Of a stretch of 64,000 nucleotides of DNA, positions 51,652-64,000 are shown piece by piece (position 1 is the first letter of the stretch; every line of letters starts with the position of its first letter). Made by a program: the position numbers and the translations under genes. The stretch is from Lophius americanus (taxonomy: Eukaryota > Chordata > Actinopteri > Lophiiformes > Lophiidae). The DNA lies in the NCBI GenBank assembly GCA_037951165.1, contig JBBDHG010000004.1:310001-374000 (forward strand). The letters are read 5' to 3'. The notes under the pieces are model-generated. The model worked only from the letters and a program-made list of their open reading frames with translations, ran no database searches and was not told the DNA's origin.

Positions 51652-54600
51652 CTATTGCTGAGGTTGTTGTGTCTGAGAGTTGGACCCAGGAGAAGGACCA
51701 TGGCAGGAAATGACAACAGTGTTTTTGGGTTCCTCTCTGGGTCTCTGCTCACATTCGACAATCCCCGACTCTGCATCATCAATGTCCAGGTCTGGCTGAT
51801 CCGCCACTACTTCCAATTGTGTCTCTGAGGTTCTATTACAGCAGGAGCACACCTGGAAAGTACAGACATTTGAAAAAATTAGACGTGAAGGAAAAAGATG
51901 AGCATCTGGTAAATAAGAATAACTGTTTAAAGATTTAAACCGTAAATACTCTTTAAAAAAAAAAAGGTATTTGTTTTTAAAGACTTGACATATGTCTGGG
52001 GCTTTATACCCATGCAATAACCCGTATAAACCTGCTCCGAAAGATGGCAAGGCAAACAGTTTCTCTTTTCACATATATTCAATTTCACAGCTGTTATGAA
52101 AGACTCTCATTGTACCTCAATGTCTATTGTCTTGGGCAGACCTCCCCTTTTAATCCAGGGGTAGACCTCGATCAGCTCCTTCTTCTGCTCCTCTGAGAAA
52201 CGTGGCTGGTTCTTCTGCAGCAGCTTCAACTTCTCTCGGTCCTCCCTAAGCACGCTCTGGATGTCACTGCAGATGCAGCCAACAGAAAAACATAGCCAAC
52301 GTCAATACTCAAAGCGATAGCCAGACCTGACAAACCAACACAAGGTTTTCTCAAAAAGTGCGGATGATACAATCAGTTAAAACAAACAAGTTTCATTTTT
52401 TCAATTATCTAAGTTACTACAGCGCTGCTAACTTTTGTTGAGTGACTGTCACCTAATGATTAGATTTATGTAGTATAAGTGCCATCTAGTGCTCAAAACT
52501 GTTACTGCAAACATTTCAGGTGCCAGACATGCACATATTTTGTTTTCCTAATTAGAGGAGTTGACACAATATAAATTGTGGGCTGTCTATCATGACCAGC
52601 TGCAAGGAAATACAACCAGCATAGAATATGCTGTACTACATTAATACTTAATGGTTGCTCTGACCGTACAGCTACGGTGTGCATGAGTATAATACAGGGA
52701 AAAATCATTTGTCTCTCTGAGTTATAAGGCTCCTCTGATTTTGCAACATCACATCTTGAATATCCTCAGAGAGAATATACTATTATCTATTGACTGGTAA
52801 GTCAAACATTAAACCGCCTGGAAGACAGAGGACCCTTTACAACTGGTGTAAAGCATACACAGCATTCCACATAGACAACATTATACCTACTGACTGAGAT
52901 ACTATTAAAACTTTTGGATGTTCATTTATATATGAATAACACAGGAGGAATAGGACAGTTTACCGAGTTGCGTGATTCCCTTTAGATGTCCATTGTGAAT
53001 AGAGGGTTGCCTGCATGTCCAACTCACCGTGCAGGCAGCTGATAAGTCATCATGACGTTATCATCTGTATGGGACACGAGCAGCAATGGTGGATCCTGCG
53101 GTGCATTGCTGTTGAATTCTTCGCTCTGCTCTAACTCCATCTGCCGTCCCCCGCTGCAATTCAGTGGATTCTTGACCTTCTGGCTGTTCTGAGACGAGTC
53201 CACGCTGCCAAAATAATTGCTGCTGTTGTTGCTTCCTGAGAACACCCAAAAAGAATAAGATTATACATTTGAAATTAGAGTTCATTAGATTAAGACGTCT
53301 GAATATTTCTATGATCTCAAAACAGACCTGTTGCGCTACCAGACGTCCCGCTGGATGAGACTCCACTTCCCGAAGTCCTGCTCTTAGATGTCCTGCTGTT
53401 AGATGTCCCACTGGCTGAAGTACCACAGCTGTTGGAGCCCGAGCCCATGGACCCCGAGGTGGCAGAGCCAGTGCCTGAGCAGGAATCCTCATGGAGAATA
53501 ATGTCCAACATGTCGCTGGATGAAGAGTTGATGTCGCTGTTGTTCCCATCCCCACGTGAACTTGCCTGTGAAAAAAAAACCATTGAAGTAGTACATTTAA
53601 AGAGGAGGTCAAGTTCATGCCCGTCAGACTGTAGAACTTGCTCCATCGCCTGCATCTTTACGACACAGAGAATGTTATCGGCTGTATAGCATCTTGAATC
53701 TGCATTTCAGAGTCAACCATGAGTATATTTCTGCAGTTAGAATGGAAAACATTCCATCTCAACAGTGATGAAATACACAATACCACAAGCCATCCCTGTG
53801 CAATAAGGCTAATCAGAGTTTCACAGAGAAAAGTGATCTTGATCTTACACCCTGCAAAAACTCAAAGTCTTAATTTCTAATCAAATTATCTTATTGCCTT
53901 TGATCTAAGACAAAATCACTGAAAAAACAACATTTCACTGAAATAAAGTTGTGTTGTGTTTCCAGCTAACTTAAAGAGAATTGAAACTTAAAATGCTTAA
54001 ATAGTACACTCTAATCTTATTTAAAAGTTGTAATGGTCTTTAAGCTAGAACATGTCACTACTAAATACATAGAAACTTTATAAATTTCCACAGGGGAAAT
54101 TCATGAGGTGTTTAAACAGATTGAAATTGATACGGTGCGATATGGCTGATTCTTAGACACAAAACTTCCTGATATTAATAAAAATGGTTTTGAAAATTTG
54201 ATTTAACAGCTAATTTCAAGAAGCCCTTTATCCAAATCTCACGTCTTATTTGAATAAATCTTACCAAGCAAATTCTCACTTGTTCTATTGGCAGATTCTT
54301 CTTCTTGTTTTTTTTACTTATTACAAGCTAAAACCAGCATGTGTTCATTATTTTTTAAATTATTTTTGACGGGGAATTTTTTTCCAGTGCAGCGGCTGAT
54401 ATGAAGTACGGCAAACAAATACAATGCAGCACATATCATAGTTAGAAAGGAAACCGTAGCATTCATGTGTACAAGATTATAGTTCTAGTTCTTTCTGGTC
54501 ACTTCTAAGCATAAACATTTACAAAGAAAACCATAGCATTACCCCACCATTTACCTTTGGTCATTTGGGTATTTTCCAAGGATACAATTGAGCGTATGGT

Positions 54601-57600
54601 GTATACTTCAATATGCCTCTAAATGCCTGGATTTATGTGTGCATACACTCATACAGTCATTCAGTTGTGGTTCCGCAAGTTTTAAGTAATTCAAAGAATC
54701 ATTCGTTACTTGAAATTGGAGCCTTTTGGGTTTTTTATGCCTTTGTTACTCGTAAATATGTGTCGATACATAGATGAGAAAACAGAAAGATAAATAATGC
54801 TCATTGTAATTCATGAGAGGAAAAATTAAATAAATCATTTTTAATTGACAGATGGAATTGGGGAGGAATGGTATTGGAGGTGTGGAGGTTTTCTCATGCC
54901 TACCTCTTTGCTGCAATTCCCCAGCCTAGAGAACACTTTATCCCAAGACAATCGCCCACAGACACAGGGCGTGACCTCGCGATACAAGAGTCCAGTTGGA
55001 CCAAGGAGACTGAAAGATGGCTATAGGGTGTAAGGGATAACAACATCATGTATTAAAACCCTGGGCCACATTTGAATTGAGGACTCTAGACTGAATTGAC
55101 TTTACAAATGGTAATGCAATGCTGTACAATAGAACATTAATTCACTTTTTTATGCAGGGAAAAATGTGGAGGAATCACATTGACAGAGGCATTTAATCCT
55201 GAAAGGCTGTGAGACTATGAATGAGGGTATCAAGGGGAACATGCCCCGCCTACTTATGTGAGTTCAACCACCCTACAATGAGAAAGTTCTGTGAGGTACT
55301 GACAATTTTTTTCCTGACAGTTAAAGGATGTTTTAGGAAGATGAAAGTCATAGGCATTGAAACATTTATGGGAAGAAAGAAAAGAAGATGAAAGAGAAGA
55401 AAAAAAACACAATCAGCTTATTGTCCTTGTTTACCTGCTTCAGCTCTCTCTCCTTGGACTGGGTGTCACTTGCTCCTTTCTCCCTTTCAGCCATATTATT
55501 CACTTGTCCTCCAGAGGAGAGCACTGTGCTGTCCTGCCTGTCCACAGAAAGCTCCAGTTCCAGCAGGTTGAGAGGTGAGCTGCAGCTAGAATGGAACAGT
55601 GGAGGGGATGCTGGACCTCCACCTGCTCCAGATTGTGGTGTAGAGGGGCGAGACTGACCCTCCCAGGGAGCCTCTGTGGTTTCCGTTGATGGAGGGAAGC
55701 AAAACAATGAGTTGGCGTAGCCTGCTTGAGGAGCAAAGTTGTTCTGGGAATTGAACTGGTTCTGAAAACTGAATGTCTGTGGAGGTGTGAAGGGGACCTG
55801 GCTTGGAAAGGCAGCCTGACAAAAAGGCGGCGTTTGGGTTGGGAATCCACCAGTCTCTGTGTGGAATACTGTGTGTGCAGGTAGAAGCCCAGGAGCAACT
55901 GGAAGATGGCTATAGTTGGGCAGCACTAGAGCCACAATGGGGGTGACCATCGGAGCAGTGTAGTGAGTAGGATAGATGGAGGATGGGGCCTGCATGCCCT
56001 GATTGTCCATATAACCTTGTAGCGTGGAATCTGTGCAGGGAGTTGCATTACAGGCTCTGGGGAAAACCTGAAGGGGGGAGCCTGGAATCGTAGAGGGGTG
56101 GGCAAGGGGGAAAGTTGACTGCGAGGTATCAGACAGAGACCAAGAAGTTGGATTAGGGCCGTGGTTTAGTCGAGGAGGCCGTAGCTGCTGGTGTCTGTGA
56201 CAAGACACTGTGCTGTCTGAGAGCTCGATCTGCTTCGCTCGCTTTGACTTGGTCTTTTTAATCTGTCTACCCTGTCGCATGGTCGGCTTTGGCCCCGTCT
56301 TGCAGGATCGAGCAGCAGGATTAGCTACAAATTAGAGAAGGAGAAAAATTGCATTAATTTAATACATGTTTTTGCATGTTTAAATATTTGAATAGTCATC
56401 AGACATCTTGTATTTCTTGACCTCAGCAATTAACTCATTGAGAAATATTTTAATTACAGATAGAAATAGAGGTACATAAATTAAACCAAAGTTGCAATAA
56501 ACTGTCAGTTGAAGGCTTTTCATATCATGTGTCAGTGTGGTGGTCAGGGTTACCATCGCTGATGATCTCTCCTCTCTGGCGTTCCAAGTACTGAGAACAG
56601 TTGCCTTTGAGTGCTGTGAGTCCGCGAACCTCTCGAAAGCGATATAGAAAAGCCCGCTCCTCCTTCTGTGTATGGGCTGCCAAAACTTGCTTTGTCAATC
56701 CAAGCTTTTTATAGGACTCCCTCTCCTGACTACGTGGAGATACAGCGGAAAGAAGAGAAGCCCCAATGTTCTGGACGGATTCTACCGTTTCCCCTCTTCC
56801 TGGAACGTCCTCTATGAGCTCTGCATGGACAAAGCAGGGAAAGAAGTTAAACGTAATATGATTCACTGAAAGGTAGACATTAATGTAATTTAGATGTCCT
56901 GCATTAACAGTGATTAAGATATACAAAAAACAATAGATATCATTCTTTTTTGTGTTATGGGTTGCATTAAATTTGGCTTAAATCAAGAGGTGCTGCAAAT
57001 GATAGTGATCAGCAATCATTTTAAAAACGCCTTGATGAGATACACTTTTTTACCAGCCTTATTCTTTTTAGCATTTGTGCTACCAGTGGCTCTGCTGTGG
57101 GATCAGACAACCCCTGGCTAGCCTTCAAATCCCACTCACATTGATGAGCCTTGTGCGCCATGACCCTGTTACAGGTTCACCAGTTATCACAACAAGACCA
57201 AAAACCGATTAACCTAGTCATCACATTTTTTTGTCATATCAAAGCCACTCAGCTCCCAATGTTTGCCTATTTCTCCTGCTTCCAACACATCAATGTAGAG
57301 GGCAAAATGTTCACCTGCTGCATAATACATCCAGCTACTGACAAGTACCATAGTAACAAGATAATCAATGTTGTTCTGACTTGACCTGTCAAGTAGTTAT
57401 AACGTTATGGATGATTAGTGCATATAGTGCAAATCAGCAACTAGCAGCAAAAACATTTTGTCTTTTTTTTCTTTATCAGTATCATTGCAGTCAGTATCAT
57501 TTATCAGTATAACTGCAATCATTATATGGTGTAACAGAGCTACTAATTAGTTGTAACCTGTTATTCAAACCGGGGATTTGTGACTTGAGATGAACAAAGC

Positions 57601-60600
57601 TAAAGGCTGTGATATTCTTCTGTTCTGACATCTGTGTATTCCATGAAATAAAACCATGTGGACAATATTCACTTTTTGATGGCACTGTACCTGTGTCTGG
57701 TTGAGGTTTCTTGTCCCCAACATGCACTATGGTGCTGCTGTAGCTACACTGGCTGGTTATGGACACCACACTTTCTGGTTTGTTAGGAACAGGTATGGGC
57801 GGTGAAATGCCCACTACTGCTGTGGCTGTGCTACTGGACTTTTTGTCTCGAACATCCAAAGTGGAGAGACCAGAATGATCCTTCAACAAGGGTGGTTCTG
57901 CATAAGAGAACAGATAGTCTGAGAAAGTGGCACTGAAGAGTCAAAGGACAATCAATGTCATTCTGACTTCAGAGGACCTTAAGAGGCTGTAGCATTATAT
58001 AATGAGGTGAGGTCATCCTTTTGTTGAAGGAGATTAAATTGTCAAACATACCTTCAGACACCTGCATGTTATCTGATCCTTTCTGGTGGCCATCATCAGA
58101 GTTGGAGGATGTGGTGTTAGATGAAGACAGGCACTTCCTCTTTATGGTGATGGGTACATTGCAGCTCTCCAAGTATCTACAGGAATCATAACAGCAGAGT
58201 GATCAGTTTGTAGTTTTCTACAAGAAACACAACATACCAACCTATGAGGTAATTTTAAGTCATCCCTGAGATGAAAATCAAATAAAATTTAGTCTGTTTA
58301 CTACACTATCCAAAAAAACCACAAGATGTTTCAATGAGTCTACTTTTGACATCAATGAAGTGAAGAGCTTAAAAAGAAGAAAGAAATTTAGCTGGACCTC
58401 TGTACCTGGCAACACTGTCCAGACAGCTGATCTGCTGGTAGGAATAGGCTGTCTGATCATTGAAGGGCATCTCCTGGAAAGAGAACCTACTCTCCTCCAT
58501 ATTGGCCCCAGAATCCCCCAAGTTGAGAGGAGCCGGCTTGTGTTTAGGCCGCACCGCAGGTTTTCTCTGTGCAGACTCTATAGGAGGGAGGGAGGACATG
58601 AATCAAACCCACTTTCTCAACTATATACCCATAATTAATATGTGGGTAGTTATAAGCTGCTCTTACGGTCACTGATTTTCTTTTGGTCTGGTTTGTTTGT
58701 CTGCTGCTCCTGGCTCTTCTGAAGATGTACATCCTTACAGATTTCCTGAAATGTACGCTGTAGATAGAGATACAAGATTCAAGTGTCAAAGCAATATCTT
58801 TTGAAATTTTAACTCCAAAATTAGTTATAACTCATTTTACATATTGGTAATACATTTTATTAAGTGTTACCAAATATATGGCTGTATAGAACAAACTTGA
58901 AAAAATTCAACGTGGCTGGACTCATTTTGATGATTAAACATCGTTCAGTCTAAAACACTCAGGTAAAAGGCACTCAGAACAAGTTCAACATCTCGGTATC
59001 TGCTATTGCCATGTCATTGTCTCCAAGCAGTAGCATATAAAATGGAACACACTGGAAGTATTTTAGGTGACTCACGGGTCTGACCTTGCCTCCAATTTCC
59101 TCTTCTGTTCGTCGCATCATGCTCCCGCAAACATTCTCGAGGCTCTCGCTAGAGGAGGTCACGCCCAAAAGGTGGCTGCTTCTGTTCAAACTGCCATAGC
59201 CACTGGAGCCACTGTTATGGACTGGCTGATCACAGATATATGGAGGGAAAAGAGAAATTAAAAACGAAGACTGAAAAGGCCGAAAGGATTTAGAACTGTT
59301 CAAAAATTATCTTGTGTTGTTTGGATCCATAAAGCCGTTTTTAAAATGTCTTTCCCTTGTGTTATTAATAAACTTTCGGTTTAAATTGTTTTGTGATTTG
59401 AAAACAAGATGTTGCTTTTCTCCCAAAATGCTAATGTCTATGTTTTCTCACGTCTCAAATAGACTATTCCTTCTTCTATGTATAATCTCTAATATGTGTC
59501 CTTGATGTCTCTCTCTCCTCAAACTCTCTCACCTGCAGCAGGAGGCGATGGATCTGTTCAGTTATCTCCTGTATATCAGAGTCCATTGTCTTCATCTCAT
59601 CCACAGTGGAGACTGGAGCCAGAAAAACATCTTCATTCACGGGGCCCCTGATGAACAACACATCAGCAGATCAGTTACTGTTTATAAATGTGTCTCTATG
59701 AAAAACTTTGTGATTCCAATATATTCAAGAGAGGAATTGTGTCTACGACAATTACAGATGGATCAGCTTAGGTATGACAAGAAAGTGTTACTTACATGCG
59801 CACTTTGTGTCTCCCGATAACAAAGGAGACTTTGCGGCTCCAGGGGTTGACAAAACTGGACCAGCTGGTGTCAATAATGATGTACTCTCCATTTCGCGCA
59901 CAGAACCGGATAGATGAATGGTCAAATGGCTGCCCTGCGCACTGAAGAACTGCAGAGACAGATTAAATAATATAGTTAGATTGTGATTCGGAAAGATGGT
60001 CTATGCAGCCTCAAGAAAATTGCCCCTATCAATTTAATATTGCAGACTCACTCTTCTTGTGAATAGCCAACATAATTGGCCTGTCATTGGGATGCAGGTG
60101 GAGGAGAACTGAAGTGCCAATCAGATCTTGCGGCAGGTACCCAAGGAGAGGAACTGCCCTGTTGCACACAAAACGATGACAAATTATACAAATGATGAAC
60201 TAATGCGAGGGGATACTCACAGTATGTGTTTCTCAGAATTATAAATATGACTTACCTCTCATCTACATCCTGAAACACACAACTTGGAGAATGTGTGGTG
60301 GTAAAAATGCGCTTGTCACTTGGAATTCTGGGTGCTTTAAGGAAGAGATAAGATGGAGATGTCATAAGAGGTTAAAATGAAGTAACAAATTTGCAACAAT
60401 TTCCCAAATCTTATTTTCCTCCTCACATCTGAAAGATATAAGCGTGTCAAATGTAGAAAGACAAACGGAAAGATATTAAACAATACAAGTTTTTCAAGGT
60501 TATTACCTTCGTAACCAGAGTGAACTCTCTCAGCCAAAAGGAGACAGCAAAACTGATCTTCAGCATGAATGGTGTCTTGGACCTTCATCAGATAGGGTGT

Positions 60601-63600
60601 CATTCGAAATGGATAGTACTGTAGATCACCCTCGCACTCTTTACCTCCACTGGAAATGAGAAGAAAAGTTTAACTACAGTAAATCAAGTAAAGACATTCT
60701 GTCCCAGGTACATGTTTTTTTCTGTGCCCAGATTTGTGTGCATGTTAGAACTGAAGCTATTGAACACAAGGGGGCAGTGTTTAGCTATTTTTCCAGTAAT
60801 CATAGTGCACAAATAATGTAAGTGTGCAAACTTGGATACAAGCATTATTAGATTTTCTTTTCTTCTCATTATGGGCACAGGTATTACAATATGCTCCATA
60901 AATGTAAAGTAATGTTTACTTTACTTCAAGCAAATGGAAAGTTCTTGGAAGTACAGTGACGTGAATATGTGTGTATTACTGCCTATATGTATATACCACT
61001 AAGCTGGAAAAGGGATCTCATTACAGCTAACTAGCTTATGACATCAAAGGCTAATTGAAAAACATCTAAAGTGGATAGAAAGTTTGAATAAAAACTAAAT
61101 ACGGCTGTAAGCAGCAGATGGTCTGACTATGTTTGAACCAGCACCTACCTGATGCGGCAGAAGAAGGATTTCTCTTGCATGCAGTCAGATGGAGATGACT
61201 CTGAAATGGAAAAAGAAGATATGTTTTTAATTCAACCCTCACACGATCCAGTCGACTTTCAGTCAGGGTGTAACGTCATACAGGAGATCCAGCTTTGATT
61301 CCAACCAAAAAACATTGACTAGGAGCGCAGCGCTGCACTTAATTGGTATTCATTTAAACAGGTCTGGGTCCATGTGTGGAAAAAATCTGCCAAACAGGGT
61401 ATCATTTGGGGAAAAAAAACAATGATTAAGGCATGTCCTCATCCGTATCGGTCTTGATATTTTTTCTTCATCACCTTTCATAGATCATTCTTTTCTATAC
61501 AGCTGAGCTGGAATGGACAAATGTAAGAAGGACCAAATTGGGTCATCTTGAACAGATGACAGCATATTGATTGCAGTCTGTGACTCACAGTGCTTCATTC
61601 CTATCATACACTACCAAGCGCCTTCAAGAACTCTGTTGAATACTTCTATAAAATGTTATTCCCTTTCCAGATCACAGTCAGCCTCCTGAAAGTTTACAAC
61701 TATATCGAGTTTAATTGTAAATCTGTGTCTGCAGGGTTATACCTGCACCGGTGCACATGCTCCAGGAGGGCAGGCGGTAAGGCGTTGTGAAGCTGTAGAA
61801 AACACTAACGTCCTGTGGTGACAGGAACTCCACAAACTTGGTGTTCTTGAACACATCTCTTTTGCAGTTGAGGATGGAGGCAGCCTGGTCGGAAATGTAG
61901 ACTATCCTTCCAGTATTGAGAGACACTGCTACCGCGAAAATGTCCTGTTGATAAACAAAGACTTTAAATACCAGTGTAGGTATTAGATTTGAACATTACT
62001 GTTATCTAAAGATGAATCAATGACTCACGTTGTTTTTGAGGGTGTATTCCGAAGTAATGCTGTCTATCTCCTCTATTGTATAAGAGGAAACATCCAGTCC
62101 TGACGGCTGACTGTCATTGATCATCAACAGCTGGTGATACCCCTCATTGGCTGCAAGACAAAGGGATTTCAATTAAGTCAAGTCCCAGCATAATATGCGA
62201 TATAGAACAATTTCATCAATGAAAAAGCGTTGTTATATATAAGCTGCACTTAGCTGAAGTTGTCGTATTCTATGAAATACAGATAGCTTGAACAAAACTA
62301 CATCTACTAAAAACAACAACCGAAGCATAGAAAAGCAATAGAATTTAATCAGAACAGACAAGACAGATGCAGAGAGAAGGCAGAGTAGGTACTTTACCTT
62401 CTACTTGTTTGACACAGCGCAGTGCATACTTCAGGGTGTTCAATGTTGTAGACTTCTTATTGTTCCTCTTCTCATCAGGCAGGTGAAGCTTCAGCTCTTG
62501 TAGAATCTTAATGACCTCTTTTTGGGTCTTGGCTTTGGCAGACTCTTGACTACTGCAGTTGAAAAATGACACACATGCCGAGCGGCAAATGAGATATTGC
62601 AAAAAGGAAATAAGTCCCCCAAAAGTATATTAAATAAAGGACAGAAGATAATTTTGCTCTCCTTCATTGCTTTTTTTAAACTGTTTTTGAATCAATGTGT
62701 TTGTGTAAAAGAAAAATTAAGTTGAGTAACAGACTGATTCCGTGTTTACAAAAGACTTATCTTTGTCAAAGTTCTAAATAAATGTGTTTAAATTATTAGA
62801 GTTTACAATTTTTTGCTTTTTTGCTGTTATCTCACAGCACTTAGAAATGAGAAAGCATGAAACTGGCCCTCTGGCGGCATGAATGTCTACCATGATATAT
62901 GTTAGTAGCATGCTAATTTCACCATCAGCAACAGTCCTCAATGTCATTCCAGATCATTTAGCAGAACATCTAACTGGCTTTACAACTGCAGACCGCAGAG
63001 AGTCATGTCAACGGAGACCAGTCACCCGGACAGAGAATGAAGTAAAATGTTTGCAGAACCAATACATTTCTCTGTCAACAGCCAGAATCAAATTCAGGAT
63101 GCTCATCGTAGCGCTTACCATCTTCTCCAGGTTCTAGACGAGACAATGGTTTGTCTTATCCGACAAACCGAGTACAAATGCTCATATTCAATAGCATCTG
63201 CCATTCTGGAGTAGGGATTTCTATATTGATGAACCCCTCAATGCCGTGTACTGTACAGATGGCGGTGTGTGCAACTTGTTTATAGTTGTCAATATTGTGA
63301 ACAGAGTGTCGAATGCTTGTGTTGGATTATGGTTTAGGACGACATAAATTATGAGCAGAGTTTTAAGATGGGAATCTGAATGCATAGAAATACCATGATG
63401 AAACCATGTTGCACCCCTCAAAGCTAATAACTTCCCAGTCCTTGCAGAGCCTTCATACTGATCACACGCGTTCCATTGAGTAAGTCTTGGATGCTCTGGA
63501 TTTAACCCTTAAGTAACTTAGACCACATAAATGTCTCTTTTCAAAATACAACTAAGCACATTTATATCAGATCTTTGGACAAAATCAAAAGCATTGTAAT

Positions 63601-63767
63601 CTCTATGCACAGAAATGTTCATAGTTCAAGTCAAATGTTGCTTTTAGGTGTTTTTGTGTGATCAGTTCTCTAACCTGCAGCCACTGGTGGATGGGTTGTC
63701 CTGCTCGGAGCTCAGCAGACTGAAGGCGTTTGAGCTGCTGGGAGGAGACGGACTGTGGGAATTTGAG
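51652..63767 (-). CDS. per2: Period circadian regulator 2 (5' end outside the window)
   Basis: Negative limb of the circadian clock: binds Cry and CK1 and represses Clock-Bmal. Twenty-one coding exons join in frame (about 1306 residues plus stop): 63767-63675, 62552-62398, 62150-62029, 61944-61743, 61200-61149, 60649-60507, 60334-60256, 60158-60052, 59949-59796, 59647-59533, 59225-59076, 58757-58667, 58577-58406, 58176-58052, 57897-57691, 56820-56554, 56324-55435, 53565-53328, 53235-53028, 52266-52116, 51852-51652. The second exon is the HLH-like KTQKEVIKILQELKLHLP; exons at 62.15-61.15 kb hold PAS-A, 60.65-59.80 kb hold PAS-B (GYLPQDLIGTSVLLHLHP). Next come a beta-TrCP-type SSGYGS degron (about 59200), the TIKRKC NLS (about 58140), the CK1 FASP segment SITSQCSYSST (about 57750), and a C-terminal Cry-binding region (52.27-51.83 kb) with a CxxC pair. 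Neighbouring hes6 supports per2 over per1 or per3. The first coding exon(s) and promoter lie past 64000. Confidence 0.96.
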
Positions 63768-64000
63768 CTGTGAGACGAGAAGGGACAATTATGAATATTT
63801 TACAACAAAATCAAGTTAAACAGATGACTTGAACTACCTGAAGTTGAGAAACACACAGAGAGGTAGTGTCTTGCAACTAATTCTTATTTCTTGCAACTAA
63901 TTCTTATTTCTCTCACCATTGGTGAAGTTAAATGAAGACAGAAAGAAATAAGTGACTTAAGTATTCCCTTTATATGAGAAAAGAAAAAAAATAAAAGCTT

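Noticed and set aside
53061..53618. 185-codon minus-strand open frame
   Set aside because: Alternative frame across two per2 exons and the intron between them; the per2 frames carry the conserved protein.
55500..55898. 132-codon minus-strand open frame
   Set aside because: Second frame within the large per2 exon; the 304-codon frame is phase-consistent with its neighbours.
1..64000. CRISPR arrays, bacterial operons or phage genes
   Set aside because: Spliced vertebrate genes fill the window; no direct-repeat/spacer arrays or tightly packed bacterial frames were seen.

Overview
The window is a piece of a ray-finned (teleost) fish chromosome. The protein-coding genes are split by many short introns with GT..AG borders and are vertebrate orthologues by sequence. 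The space between them holds Tc1-like, hAT-like and LINE remnants typical of fish genomes, and nuclear tRNA genes are present. Nothing prokaryotic or viral was seen. Exon models were built by hand from splice sites, reading-frame continuity and remembered vertebrate family sequences; no alignment or RNA data were available.

Layout. 1-12 kb is gene-poor: two exons of an unnamed two-membrane-segment protein on the minus strand (3694 down to 1696), four tRNA genes (Gly-TCC, Ile-AAT, Trp-CCA, Pro-AGG, 5440-8003), a foldback-like DNA transposon (about 6101-7192) and LINE 3' ends. 12-26.5 kb is gigyf2 (plus strand, 28 coding exons, 1332 aa). 27-28 kb is a decayed Tc1-like transposase on the minus strand. 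28.86-34.42 kb is snorc (plus, 3 coding exons, 117 aa), whose large first intron carries a second DNA-transposon remnant. 35.9-36.4 kb is a LINE 3' end. 39.5-43.7 kb is itm2c (minus, 6 coding exons, 252 aa). 44.8-45.3 kb is a small hAT-type element with an intact 8-bp target duplication. 45.95-47.10 kb is hes6 (plus, 4 exons, 217 aa). 51.65-63.77 kb is per2 (minus, 21 coding exons seen; the 5' end lies beyond the right edge).

The genes do not form one pathway. gigyf2 encodes a GYF-domain scaffold that represses mRNA translation with 4EHP (eIF4E2). snorc encodes a small chondrocyte membrane proteoglycan. itm2c encodes a BRICHOS-domain type II membrane protein. hes6 is a bHLH-Orange neurogenic and segmentation factor. 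per2 is a core repressor of the circadian clock. gigyf2 and snorc are in tandem, snorc and itm2c converge, itm2c and hes6 diverge from a roughly 2.1-kb shared interval, and hes6 and per2 converge. As far as I recall, human 2q37 carries the same five genes but spread over several megabases, so this is a compact conserved block. I found no clear sign of a new biological system. The best leads are the unnamed membrane-protein gene, the foldback element with its split copy of a nearby repeat, several near-perfect hairpins, and strongly conserved regulatory motifs in per2, hes6, snorc and itm2c.
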